Below are positions 56,503 to 64,000 of a stretch of DNA of 64,000 bases, piece after piece. Positions within the stretch are counted from its first letter, which is position 1. Every line of letters begins with the position of its first letter. The notes under the pieces are model-generated. The model did no database searches. It saw only the letters and a program-made list of their open reading frames with translations, and was not told the origin of the DNA. The position numbers and the translations under genes were made by a program. Origin of the DNA: Peteryoungia rhizophila (lineage in GTDB: Bacteria; Pseudomonadota; Alphaproteobacteria; Rhizobiales; Rhizobiaceae); assembly GCF_004912145.1 (NCBI RefSeq), contig NZ_STGT01000001.1, positions 930,001-994,000 on the forward strand. Direction: 5' to 3'.

Positions 56503-57990
56503 ATGTCCGCCACCCAAACCGGCTTCGTTCGGTCCACGCTGCTCTTTCTCCTGATCGGCACCGGAATCCTAATCGGAATCATCGTCGCGACCTTCGGTCT
56601 CGTCGAGCGCACACGGTCGACCTTCGACTACATCCTGCAGGAGCGCAATATCCGCCGCATGGCGGCAGACCTGATGCAGAAGCTGACGAATGCCGAGACC
56701 GGCCAGCGCGGTTTCGTCATCACGCGCGACGAATTGTTCCTGCAGCCTTACGAAGGTGCGGCCACCGAAATCCGTGAAGACCTGGAACGGCTTGGGGAAG
56801 CCGTGAAGGATCGCCCCATCAAGGCGGCGCAAATGGACGAGTTGCGCGACAGGGTCCGCGGCAAGCTGGACGAAATGGGCCAGGCCATCAATCTCGTGCG
56901 CAGCGGCGAGCAGGACCAGGCCATCGAACTCATCCAGAGCGATCTCGGCCGGGAACTGATGGATGACATCCGCCAGATGCTGGAGCAGTTCAAGGAACTG
57001 TCCGACGCCAATGTCGAAATGGGAACCGAGGCCCAACTTGCTGCCACACGGCAGCTTCAATGGATCACGATCGGCGGCGGCATCGCGATCATCGCCGTGA
57101 TGGGCGGCGCGATCCTCGTGGTCGCGCAACATGTCCGGGCGCTTGCAGCCTCCCGGCGCGAGGTGGAAGTGCTCAACGAGGGCCTCGAAGCCCGCGTCGC
57201 GGAACGCACCGAAGATCTGATGCAGGCAAATCAGGAGATCCAGCGCTTCGCCTATATCGTTACCCACGACCTGCGTGCGCCGCTGGTCAACATCATGGGC
57301 TTCACGGCGGAGCTGGATGCTTCGCTGAAGGCACTGCAGGCCTATGTGCTGAACGACGGCAAAGCCGTGTCGGAGGAACAGATCCACGAGGCGCGGCTGG
57401 CAGCGGCGGAGGACCTGCCGGAAGCGATCGGCTTCATCCGGTCGTCGACAAAGAAGATGGATGGCCTGATCAATGCCATCCTCAAGATTTCCCGCGACGG
57501 ACGGCGCCAGCTGAAACCCGAGGTCGTGGAGCTGCAACCACTGCTGGAAACGATCACTGCCAGCGTGTATCATCAGATCAGCGAGAGCGACGGTAACATC
57601 GATCTCGACATCAAAGCGCCTCGCCTCAACACCGACCGGCTTTCGGTCGAACAGATTCTCGGTAACCTTTTCGATAATGCTATCAAGTACAAGCATCCGG
57701 ATAGGCCCTTGACCCTCAAGGTTCGGACAGCGCCCGAAGGGCGTCACATGGTTCGGATCGAAGTGGAGGACAATGGCCGTGGCATTGCAGAACAGGATCA
57801 CGAACGTATTTTCGAACTCTTCCGTCGTTCCGGCCAGCAGGACCAGTCCGGCGAAGGCATTGGCCTTGCCCATGTCCGCTCGCTTGCGCGGAATCTCGGG
57901 GGAGAGATCACCGTTCGGTCCCGTTTCGGGGAGGGTTCGACCTTCGTCCTGCGACTGCCATCTGACCTGTCACGCTTGGTACGGAGTTGA
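56503..57990 (+). CDS. CHASE3-domain sensor histidine kinase
   Basis: Membrane sensor kinase of 495 residues. Order: TM1 (about 12-33), periplasmic CHASE3 domain (about 35-185, with LMQKLTNAETGQRGFVITRD), TM2 (about 190-212), a coiled coil, then a phytochrome-type dimerisation domain with the phospho-His in YIVTHDLRAPLVNIMGF, and a HATPase with NLFDNAIKYK, EDNGRGIAEQ and GEGIGLAHVRSLARNLGG. An insert of about 35 residues separates the H box from the second helix. The ATG at 56503 follows AGGAG; the frame extends upstream without homology. The stop is three bases before the next ATG, so it is coupled to the response regulator. Confidence 0.9.
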   Translation: MSATQTGFVRSTLLFLLIGTGILIGIIVATFGLVERTRSTFDYILQERNIRRMAADLMQKLTNAETGQRGFVITRDELFLQPYEGAATEIREDLERLGEAVKDRPIKAAQMDELRDRVRGKLDEMGQAINLVRSGEQDQAIELIQSDLGRELMDDIRQMLEQFKELSDANVEMGTEAQLAATRQLQWITIGGGIAIIAVMGGAILVVAQHVRALAASRREVEVLNEGLEARVAERTEDLMQANQEIQRFAYIVTHDLRAPLVNIMGFTAELDASLKALQAYVLNDGKAVSEEQIHEARLAAAEDLPEAIGFIRSSTKKMDGLINAILKISRDGRRQLKPEVVELQPLLETITASVYHQISESDGNIDLDIKAPRLNTDRLSVEQILGNLFDNAIKYKHPDRPLTLKVRTAPEGRHMVRIEVEDNGRGIAEQDHERIFELFRRSGQQDQSGEGIGLAHVRSLARNLGGEITVRSRFGEGSTFVLRLPSDLSRLVRS

Positions 57991-57992
57991 AT

Positions 57993-58430
57993 ATGAAAGC
58001 CGTGGGTAAAGAAGTCACCATCATCATGATCGAGGACGACGAGGGTCACGCCCGTCTCATCGAAAAGAACGTGCGTCGCGCCGGCGTGCACAACGAGATC
58101 ATACCGTTCACCAACGGGACAGAAGCTCTCGACCATGTTCTCGGCAAGGATCGCAGCGGCAAGGTTTCGGAAGATCGTTATCTGCTGATCCTGCTTGACC
58201 TCAACCTGCCAGACATGTCCGGCACCGATATTCTCGACCAGATCAAATCCAATCCGCATACGCGACGGCTGCCGGTCGTCATTCTGACCACCACGGATGA
58301 CGAGCGGGAGATCCAGCGCTGCTATGACCTCGGGGCCAATGTCTATATTACCAAACCCGTCGATTACGACAATTTCGCCAATGCTATCCGCCAGCTTGGC
58401 CTCTTCTTCTCCGTCATGCAAATCCCATGA
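57993..58430 (+). CDS. Single-domain response regulator (Rcp1-like)
   Basis: Stand-alone receiver of 145 residues. Acidic pocket in IIMIEDDEGHARLI, phospho-Asp69 in LILLDLNLPDMSG, the switch Thr in VVILTTTDDEREI and Lys in YITKPVDYDNFA. Long loop between beta2 and beta3 (FTNGTEALDHVLGKDRSGKVS) is typical of Rcp1-type regulators that partner phytochrome-like kinases; such proteins pass phosphate on rather than bind DNA. Starts three bases after the kinase stop and is followed 16 bp later by the hybrid kinase. Confidence 0.93.
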   Translation: MKAVGKEVTIIMIEDDEGHARLIEKNVRRAGVHNEIIPFTNGTEALDHVLGKDRSGKVSEDRYLLILLDLNLPDMSGTDILDQIKSNPHTRRLPVVILTTTDDEREIQRCYDLGANVYITKPVDYDNFANAIRQLGLFFSVMQIP

Positions 58431-58446
58431 CGGCGGGACAGGGACG

Positions 58447-59487
58447 ATGAGCTTCCGCGTCCTCTATATCGACGACGACGCGGCCATCGCGAGGCTGGTG
58501 CAGAAGCACCTCGGTCGGATGGGGCACGACGTGTCCCATGCCGAGACCGCGACCATTGCGCTCGAAGTCATGCATAGCGAAGCCTTCGACGTCGTCGTGC
58601 TCGACCACTATCTTCGCAGCGGGACCGGTCACGAGGTGCTTGCGCAGATGCGCGAAAGCCGTGTCGATCTGCCGGTCGTCTATGTCACGGGCTCCAACGA
58701 GGCCCAGATCGCCATCGAGGCGATCAAGGCGGGTGCCGCCGACTATGTGATCAAGTCGGTCAGCGACGACTTCCTGCCGCTGCTGACGAGCGCCATCGAG
58801 CAATCCGTCGCCAATGCCCAGTTGAGGGCTGCCAAGGCGAAGGCCGACGAGGAAATCCGCCAGGGCAAAGAGCGTGCTGAGGCGCTGCTCGCGGAAGTGA
58901 ACCACCGCGTGGCAAACTCTCTCGCTCTTGTGGCGAGCCTTTTGCGCCTGCAGATATCGAGTGCCCGCAGCGACGAGGTCAAGGCGGAACTGGCAGAGAC
59001 CCAGGCGCGGATCTCGGCGATCGCCGGCATGCACCGCAGCCTCTATACCTCCGACGACGTCAGCAAGGTCGAACTCGACCGCTATCTCAACCGCCTGACA
59101 GCCGAGCTCTACAACTCCCTGCACAGCGCCGAGAAACCGGTCCGGCTCTTGCTCGACGCGGATGCGATCACGCTGACTGCCGACAAGGCCGTGTCCGTCG
59201 GCATGGTCGTCACCGAACTCGTCACCAATGCGTTCAAATATGCCTATCCACAGGGCCAGGGTGGAGATATCCGCGTGCAGCTCAAGCGGATCTCCGACGA
59301 GGAGGCGATGTTGCGGGTAGAAGACGACGGCGTCGGCATGGTGCCCGACAGCGCGCCGAAGGGCACCGGCCTCGGCAGCCGCATCGTGAAGTCGATGGCT
59401 GCGACCCTCGGCGAGGGCCTGCGCTATCTCGAAGCCGAGCGCGGGACGATTGCCGAGGTGCCGCTGCGCCTCGATTCAAACGGCTGA
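58447..59487 (+). CDS. Receiver-domain/HisKA_2-type histidine kinase
   Basis: Cytoplasmic 346-residue protein with an N-terminal receiver (phospho-Asp53 in VVVLDHYLRSGTGHEV, Lys in DYVIKSVSDDFLP), a coiled linker, then a HWE/HisKA_2 kinase with His153 in LLAEVNHRVANSLALVASLL and a HATPase (VVTELVTNAFKYAYPQG, VEDDGVGMV, GLGSRIVKSMAATLGE). Kinases of this class lack the classical F box and in alphaproteobacteria often feed the general stress response. With the two preceding genes it can form a phosphorelay in which Asp53 receives phosphate from the CHASE3 kinase. Preferred ATG 58447; the frame stays open upstream without homology. Confidence 0.93.
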   Translation: MSFRVLYIDDDAAIARLVQKHLGRMGHDVSHAETATIALEVMHSEAFDVVVLDHYLRSGTGHEVLAQMRESRVDLPVVYVTGSNEAQIAIEAIKAGAADYVIKSVSDDFLPLLTSAIEQSVANAQLRAAKAKADEEIRQGKERAEALLAEVNHRVANSLALVASLLRLQISSARSDEVKAELAETQARISAIAGMHRSLYTSDDVSKVELDRYLNRLTAELYNSLHSAEKPVRLLLDADAITLTADKAVSVGMVVTELVTNAFKYAYPQGQGGDIRVQLKRISDEEAMLRVEDDGVGMVPDSAPKGTGLGSRIVKSMAATLGEGLRYLEAERGTIAEVPLRLDSNG

Positions 59488-59575
59488 TTTCGTCCATTTA
59501 CCAGTCTTGTCCTCAAGCGTTTGCCGCCCGAAGGTTTTGCGCTAGGGTCCGGCCGACAGAAAGGGGTCCCAGTTC

Positions 59576-60790
59576 ATGACCTTGGCCGGAAAGCGCATTT
59601 TGCTGATCATCGCGGGCGGGATCGCCGCCTATAAGAGCCTAGACCTCATCCGGAGGCTTCGGGAGCGCGGGGCAGACGTGCGCCCGATCATGACGCGGGG
59701 GGCGCAGGAATTCGTCACGCCGCTTGCCGTCGGCGCCCTTTCGGCGAGCCATGTCTATACCGAGCTCTTCTCGCGCGAAGACGAGCAGGATGTCGGCCAT
59801 ATTCGGCTGGCGCGGGAATGCGATCTGGTTCTGGTCGCGCCTGCCACCGCCGACCTGATGGCGAAGATGGCGAACGGTCTGGCCGACGACCTCGCCTCGA
59901 CCGTGCTGCTGGCGACCGACCGTCCGGTGCTGATCGCGCCGGCGATGAACCCGAAGATGTGGTCACATGCGGCCACACAGCGGAATTTCACCGTGCTCCA
60001 GCGCGACGGGATCCAGATGATCGGGCCGATGGACGGCGAGATGGCGGAGAGCGGCGAGCGCGGCCGTGGGCGCATGGCCGAAGCGCTGGAAATAGCCGCC
60101 CGAGTGGAGGATCTTCTTTCCGGGCCGAAGCCTCTGGCAGGCCTCAAAGCCGTCGTCACCTCCGGCCCGACCCATGAGCCGATCGACCCCGTGCGCTATA
60201 TCGCCAACCGCTCATCCGGCAAACAGGGACATGCGATCGCTGCCGCCCTTGCCCGCCTCGGTGCGGATGTGACCCTCGTTTCCGGACCTGTGACCATTGC
60301 AGATCCCGTCGGCCTTCGGACACTGCATGTGGAACGGGCCGAAGAAATGCGCGATGCCGTCCTTTCCGCCTTGCCAGCCGACATCGCGGTGATGGTCGCA
60401 GCCGTCGCGGACTGGCGGGTCGCGACCTCGGCGGAGCAGAAGATAAAGAAGCAGCCCGGCGAGGCGCCGCCACCGCTGCAACTCGCCGAAAACCCTGACA
60501 TTCTGAAGACCATCGGACACCACCCGGAGCGGCCGCGCCTCGTCGTCGGCTTCGCCGCCGAGACGGAGAATGTCGAAGACAATGGCCGCGCCAAGCTCGA
60601 GCGCAAAGGGGCCGACCTGATCGTCGCCAATGACGTCTCGTCCGAGACCGGCGTGATGGGCGGGGATCGCAACCGGGTTCGCCTGATCTCGCATGACGGG
60701 GTCGAGGCCTGGCCCGATCTGACCAAGGGCGAAGTGGCCGAGCGGCTGGCGCTGTGGATCGCCACCCAGATTGGAGGAACGGGCGCATGA
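59576..60790 (+). CDS. coaBC: Bifunctional phosphopantothenoylcysteine decarboxylase/phosphopantothenate-cysteine ligase
   Basis: Two consecutive steps of coenzyme A synthesis. The 404-residue protein has the FMN-dependent CoaC half (IAAYKSLDLIRRLRERG, then LVLVAPATADLMAKMANGLADD with active residues, and APAMNPKMW) and the CoaB half (VVTSGPTHEPIDPVRYIANRSSGKQGHAIA, the ATP/CTP and phosphopantothenate site). Stop overlaps the next gene's start (ATGA). In related genomes coaBC lies directly after ubiB; here it follows the signalling cassette. Confidence 0.95.
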   Translation: MTLAGKRILLIIAGGIAAYKSLDLIRRLRERGADVRPIMTRGAQEFVTPLAVGALSASHVYTELFSREDEQDVGHIRLARECDLVLVAPATADLMAKMANGLADDLASTVLLATDRPVLIAPAMNPKMWSHAATQRNFTVLQRDGIQMIGPMDGEMAESGERGRGRMAEALEIAARVEDLLSGPKPLAGLKAVVTSGPTHEPIDPVRYIANRSSGKQGHAIAAALARLGADVTLVSGPVTIADPVGLRTLHVERAEEMRDAVLSALPADIAVMVAAVADWRVATSAEQKIKKQPGEAPPPLQLAENPDILKTIGHHPERPRLVVGFAAETENVEDNGRAKLERKGADLIVANDVSSETGVMGGDRNRVRLISHDGVEAWPDLTKGEVAERLALWIATQIGGTGA

Positions 60791-61140
60791 GCCTCTTCGA
60801 CCGGACCGAATTCGAGGCGCTCGTGCACGGCCTGCCGGGCACCAGTATTGCCGACCAATGGGACGCCCGCGTCGCCAAGGTGGGGGACAAGGTGTTCACG
60901 CTGCTGACCGATGCCGAACGGCGGATCTGCTTCAAGGTGAGCGAAGAGAGCTTCGAGATCCTAACGGCACTCAGCGGCGTTGCGCAGGCGCCCTATTTCG
61001 CCAAGCGAAAATGGGTGACAATCGATCCGGGATCCGAGCTCGATGACGCCGAGGTGGCGGAGTATATCCGCCGCTCCCACGCTTTGGTCGCAACAGGGCT
61101 GACGAAGAAGCTCAGGGCAGAACTCGGGATTGCCGTTTGA
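60787..61140 (+). CDS. MmcQ/YjbR-family protein
   Basis: Small protein of 117 residues with the YjbR/CyaY-like fold. Characteristic parts are DRTEFEALVHGLPGTS at the start, VGDKVFTLLTDAERRICFKVS in the middle and FAKRKWVTIDPGSELDDAEVAEYIRRSHALV at the end. Members are annotated as DNA-binding on weak evidence. The ATG overlaps the coaBC TGA by four bases, so it is translationally coupled to coaBC; a role in CoA metabolism is not established. Confidence 0.88.
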   Translation: MSLFDRTEFEALVHGLPGTSIADQWDARVAKVGDKVFTLLTDAERRICFKVSEESFEILTALSGVAQAPYFAKRKWVTIDPGSELDDAEVAEYIRRSHALVATGLTKKLRAELGIAV

Positions 61141-61149
61141 GGTAAGAGT

Positions 61150-61974
61150 TCAGACGGCCATGGCGGGCTGGCGGGCCTGATCGAGCCTGATGCGCTCGAC
61201 CTGCGGCTCGAATTCAGCGGCATCCAGACCGTTTTCATTGAGGATCACTGCGCTGCCTGCCGGGATTTCGACCCAGGTATCGGTCTCGTCGTTCAAGGGT
61301 TCCGAGACGAGACAGTAGCTGCCCTTCGGTCCCATGGGCGCGGCATAGAGCGTCGGGGCATGTTCATCCGTGGAATAGCGCACCGCATAGAGCGTCTCCC
61401 CGTCGGAGAAGGCGGCCGTCAGGCGAATACGCGCCTCGCCGGTCAGATGCAGGCTGATCTGTTCGACGAAGCCGACGGCTTCGCTCATCGCCGCGATCGG
61501 GCGCTCCCGCAGACCGAATTGCAGGGCAAGCAGGAAGAGAAGTTCGCTGTCGGTGGTGCCGACGCGGGCGTGGAAATGCTCGTCGTCCAGCATGCCTTCC
61601 ATCGGGCGGCGGATGCGGTCGAAATTGTCGATCTGGCCATTGTGCATGAAGGACCAGTTGCCATGCACGAAGGGATGGCAATTGTCGCGACGCGTCGCGC
61701 CATGGGTGGCTGCCCGCACATGCGCGAGAAACAGCGGCGAACGGATCTGGCGGGCGAGGCTCTTCAGATTGCAATCGGACCACGCGGGGAGCACGTCGCG
61801 GAAGCGGCCGGGCTCTGGGCGATCACCATACCAGGCAATGCCGAAACCATCGGCATTGGTCGCGGTCTTCGCACGCGTTGCGCAATGGGATTGCTCGATC
61901 AGGGAGTGCGCAGGCGAGGTGACGAGCTCTTCCAGGAAGATCGGAACTCCGCGATAGGCTGCCCAGCGACACAT
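61150..61974 (-). CDS. Class II glutamine amidotransferase (EgtC/YafJ-like)
   Basis: N-terminal nucleophile hydrolase of 274 residues. Cys2 (after Met1) in MCRWAAYRGVPIFLEEL would be the catalytic nucleophile after Met removal. Other family residues are LFLAHVRAATHG (Arg) and HPFVHGNWSFMHNGQIDNF (Asn, Gly). The C-terminal half contains RYSTDEHAPTLYAAP. Such proteins hydrolyse gamma-glutamyl amide bonds; EgtC of ergothioneine synthesis is the best-known member, but no other ergothioneine gene is nearby. Function unresolved. Confidence 0.87.
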   Translation of the reverse strand: MCRWAAYRGVPIFLEELVTSPAHSLIEQSHCATRAKTATNADGFGIAWYGDRPEPGRFRDVLPAWSDCNLKSLARQIRSPLFLAHVRAATHGATRRDNCHPFVHGNWSFMHNGQIDNFDRIRRPMEGMLDDEHFHARVGTTDSELLFLLALQFGLRERPIAAMSEAVGFVEQISLHLTGEARIRLTAAFSDGETLYAVRYSTDEHAPTLYAAPMGPKGSYCLVSEPLNDETDTWVEIPAGSAVILNENGLDAAEFEPQVERIRLDQARQPAMAV

Positions 61975-62215
61975 ATGTCCTTACAACTCCCGATCCGCCG
62001 AACCACCGGCGATTTCATCCAGTCTTGGCTCGAATGGCTAACGATTTGCAAACATCACCGCATTCATGACAGAATTTTATCAGGACCGGCAATGGCTTTC
62101 TGCAGCGCAACACGAGCAAAAGTGAACACTGCGTTGCGTCTAGCGCTCCTCCGCAGTGTCCTCTGATCGACTATATTGGCTGTAACCGAACCCTTTCGTT
62201 CCGAGGAGATCCCCG

Positions 62216-63127
62216 ATGTCCATTCGTCCCGTCAAGCATGAGAGCCAGGCAACGCCGACCATGGAAGGTGCCGGCGTGAAGCTGCACCGCGTCTTCGGTT
62301 TCGGCGATCCTGACATGACCGACCCCTTCCTGATGATGGACGATTTTCGCAACGACACGCCGAGCGACTATGTGCGCGGCTTTCCCTGGCATCCGCATCG
62401 CGGCATCGAGACGATCACCTATGTACTGGCCGGGACCGTCGAGCATGGCGACAGCCTGGGCAATCAGGGCATGCTGGGTGCGGGCGACCTGCAGTGGATG
62501 ACGGCGGGCAGCGGGATCCTTCACCAGGAGATGCCGAAGGGGGATTTTGCCGGCCGCATGCACGGCTTCCAGCTCTGGGCCAACCTGCCCTCTTCGCTAA
62601 AGATGACGAAGCCGCGCTACCAGGACATCAAGTCGGGCGACATTCCCGTCGTCGTCGATGATGACGGGACGTCGGTGCGTGTCATCTCCGGCGAATTCTG
62701 GGGCAAGGCGGGGCCGGTCGACGGGATCGCAGCCGAGCCCGTCTATCTCGACATCTCAGTGCCGCCCGGCAAGCGCAAGACCTTCCCGGTCGACACCTAC
62801 CGCTCGGCCTTTGCCTATATCTTCGCCGGCTCCGGCTCGTTCCGCGATGCGTCGAAGCCCTTCGGCGTCAAGGTCGAGAAGGAATACATGGGCGAGGAAC
62901 TCAACATCCGCGACCTTTCGGGCAACCGGACACTCGTCGTCTTCGACACCGGCGACGAGATCACCGTGCAGGCCGGCGAACAGGGCATCCGCTTCCTGCT
63001 CGTGACGGGCAAGCCGATCAAGGAGCCGGTCGCATGGCACGGGCCGATCGTGATGAACACCCGCGAAGAGCTGATGCAGGCGATGAAAGAATTGCAGAAC
63101 GGAACCTTTATCAAGGCCGATCATTAA
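62216..63127 (+). CDS. Pirin family protein
   Basis: Cupin-fold iron protein of 303 residues with the pirin signature FPWHPHRGIETITYVLAGTVEH: the two His and Glu bind Fe(II). The C-terminal cupin begins near residue 185. Some pirins have quercetinase-type dioxygenase activity, others act as redox-sensitive cofactors; YhaK/YhhW-like bacterial members are typical. A GAGGAG ribosome site precedes the ATG. It stands alone between convergent thiD and the divergent amidotransferase. Confidence 0.93.
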   Translation: MSIRPVKHESQATPTMEGAGVKLHRVFGFGDPDMTDPFLMMDDFRNDTPSDYVRGFPWHPHRGIETITYVLAGTVEHGDSLGNQGMLGAGDLQWMTAGSGILHQEMPKGDFAGRMHGFQLWANLPSSLKMTKPRYQDIKSGDIPVVVDDDGTSVRVISGEFWGKAGPVDGIAAEPVYLDISVPPGKRKTFPVDTYRSAFAYIFAGSGSFRDASKPFGVKVEKEYMGEELNIRDLSGNRTLVVFDTGDEITVQAGEQGIRFLLVTGKPIKEPVAWHGPIVMNTREELMQAMKELQNGTFIKADH

Positions 63128-63150
63128 CCCCTGCAGTCAAGTTCAACTCA

Positions 63151-63186
63151 CCCGGCGGCACTCCACCGCCGGGTTTTCTTTTTTTT
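63151..63186 (+). terminator. Rho-independent terminator after pirin
   Basis: CCCGGCGG (63151-63158) pairs with CCGCCGGG (63166-63173) around a 7-nt loop and is followed by ttttcttttttttg. It lies 23 bp after the pirin stop. Confidence 0.92.
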
Positions 63187-63207
63187 GTTAACCCCATCCT
63201 CCGAGCA

Positions 63208-64000
63208 TCAATCCTGCTCAGTGACCTTCCAAAGGGCATGGAAATGGTGGACGGGCCCATGTCCCGATCCGACCGACAATGCGCCCGACGTCCGCACGGC
63301 TTCTGCGAGCCAGACTTTGGCCACCCGCACGGCCTCCGACGTGGCGAGCCCCTTTGCCAGTTCGGCCGCCAGCGCGCTCGACAGGGAACAGCCGGTTCCA
63401 TGAGTATTGCGCGTCTCGATGCGATCCGCCTCGAACCAGCTCACCTCTCCTTCCGCCACCAGCACGTCCGGGCTTTCACGGCCCTTGAGATGACCACCCT
63501 TGACCAGCACGCACCGGGGACCGAGTGCGGTTAGCCTGATGGCCTGGGATTCCATGATGCGCCGATCGGAAGCCTCGGGATCGCCGAGCAGGGCTGCGGC
63601 CTCGGGCAGGTTCGGGGTGAGCAGGGTCGCCAGCGGCAGGAGCTCGCTCCTCAGGGCCTCGACGGCATCCGGATCGAGCAGGGAGGCGCCGCCCTTGGCG
63701 ATCATGACAGGGTCGAGCACGACAGGGATGCCGCGATGGGGCCTCAACGCTTCGGCGACTGCGCGTGCGATGCCGGCATTGGCGATCATACCGATCTTCA
63801 CCGCATCGACGCGGATATCGGAAAAGACCATGCGGATCTGCTCCGCGACGAAGGCGGGATCGAGCGGCATCACGGCTGAGACGCCGCGCGTGTTCTGTGC
63901 TGTCAGCGCCGTGATCGCCGCCATGCCGTAGCAGCCCCGCGCGGAAAAGGCCTTGAGATCGGCCTGGATGCCGGCGCCGCCGGAGGGATCGGAACCGGCA
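63208..64000 (-). CDS. thiD: Bifunctional HMP kinase/HMP-phosphate kinase (N-terminus cut by window edge)
   Basis: Ribokinase-fold enzyme that phosphorylates hydroxymethylpyrimidine twice in thiamine synthesis. The visible part starts inside the family signature GSDPSGGAGIQADLKAFSA (at the right edge) and runs through AAITALTAQNTRGV, VLDPVMIAKGGASLL and the ATP/catalytic end ETRNTHGTGCSLSSAL with the catalytic Cys/Gly. The C-terminal tail ends VTEQD. About 20 residues of N-terminus are missing to the right; a start near 63924 would remove the signature and is wrong. Confidence 0.92.
   Translation of the reverse strand, partial: AGSDPSGGAGIQADLKAFSARGCYGMAAITALTAQNTRGVSAVMPLDPAFVAEQIRMVFSDIRVDAVKIGMIANAGIARAVAEALRPHRGIPVVLDPVMIAKGGASLLDPDAVEALRSELLPLATLLTPNLPEAAALLGDPEASDRRIMESQAIRLTALGPRCVLVKGGHLKGRESPDVLVAEGEVSWFEADRIETRNTHGTGCSLSSALAAELAKGLATSEAVRVAKVWLAEAVRTSGALSVGSGHGPVHHFHALWKVTEQD

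Noticed and set aside
61975..62215. A gene between the amidotransferase and pirin
   Set aside because: No frame with a plausible start and domain; likely two divergent promoters.

Overview
The window is a chromosomal stretch of an alphaproteobacterium of the Rhizobiaceae (Rhizobium, Agrobacterium and Sinorhizobium relatives). The evidence is the high-GC coding style, the gene order lnt-phrR-metK-trmB, glnD-mutS facing tme, lptC-lptA-lptB-rpoN-hpf-ptsN, and hrcA-grpE, an OlsB-type ornithine-lipid acyltransferase, a Mur-type Fur protein and a rhizobial intergenic palindrome. These assignments rest on reading the protein sequences; no database search was possible. Nearly all genes look intact. 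I see no rRNA, tRNA, CRISPR array, prophage or insertion sequence.

Layout. 1-8.1 kb: a haem-globin chemoreceptor cut by the left edge, rmuC, ribokinase, a membrane chemoreceptor resembling Sinorhizobium McpX, a nucleoside hydrolase, and a small heat-shock gene with a DUF1150 partner behind a heat-shock-type promoter. 8.1-21.6 kb: a long minus-strand block reading trpS, usp, nfu, tsaB, rimI, mur, plsC-like, miaB, phoH, ybeY, corC/tlyC, lnt, phrR, metK, trmB. This is translation, tRNA modification, ribosome maturation, lipoprotein acylation and SAM synthesis. 21.7-38.1 kb: a VOC protein, an M15-like protein, murJ, glnD and mutS facing tme, a LysR regulator facing a small protein, olsB, lspA, two RNA methyltransferases, a LapA-domain protein and ihfB.

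38.3-43.5 kb: the LPS-transport and nitrogen-control cluster lptC-lptA-lptB-rpoN-hpf-ptsN, closed by a strong hairpin terminator shared with grpE. 43.5-49.3 kb: grpE and hrcA on the minus strand facing rph-VOC-rdgB-hemW-methyltransferase. 49.3-53.9 kb: dnaA, rpsT, enoyl-CoA hydratase and mutM, with an 818-bp AT-rich non-coding stretch upstream of dnaA. 54.0-64.0 kb: ubiE and ubiB, then a three-gene signalling cassette (CHASE3 histidine kinase, single-domain response regulator, receiver-HWE/HisKA_2 kinase), then coaBC, a YjbR-like protein, a class II glutamine amidotransferase, pirin, and thiD cut by the right edge.

Most of the window is conserved housekeeping. The parts most worth a second look are the three-gene phosphorelay between ubiB and coaBC, the near-perfect palindrome in the metK promoter region, the heat-shock promoter with a hairpin before the small heat-shock gene, and the long dnaA-rpsT intergenic region.
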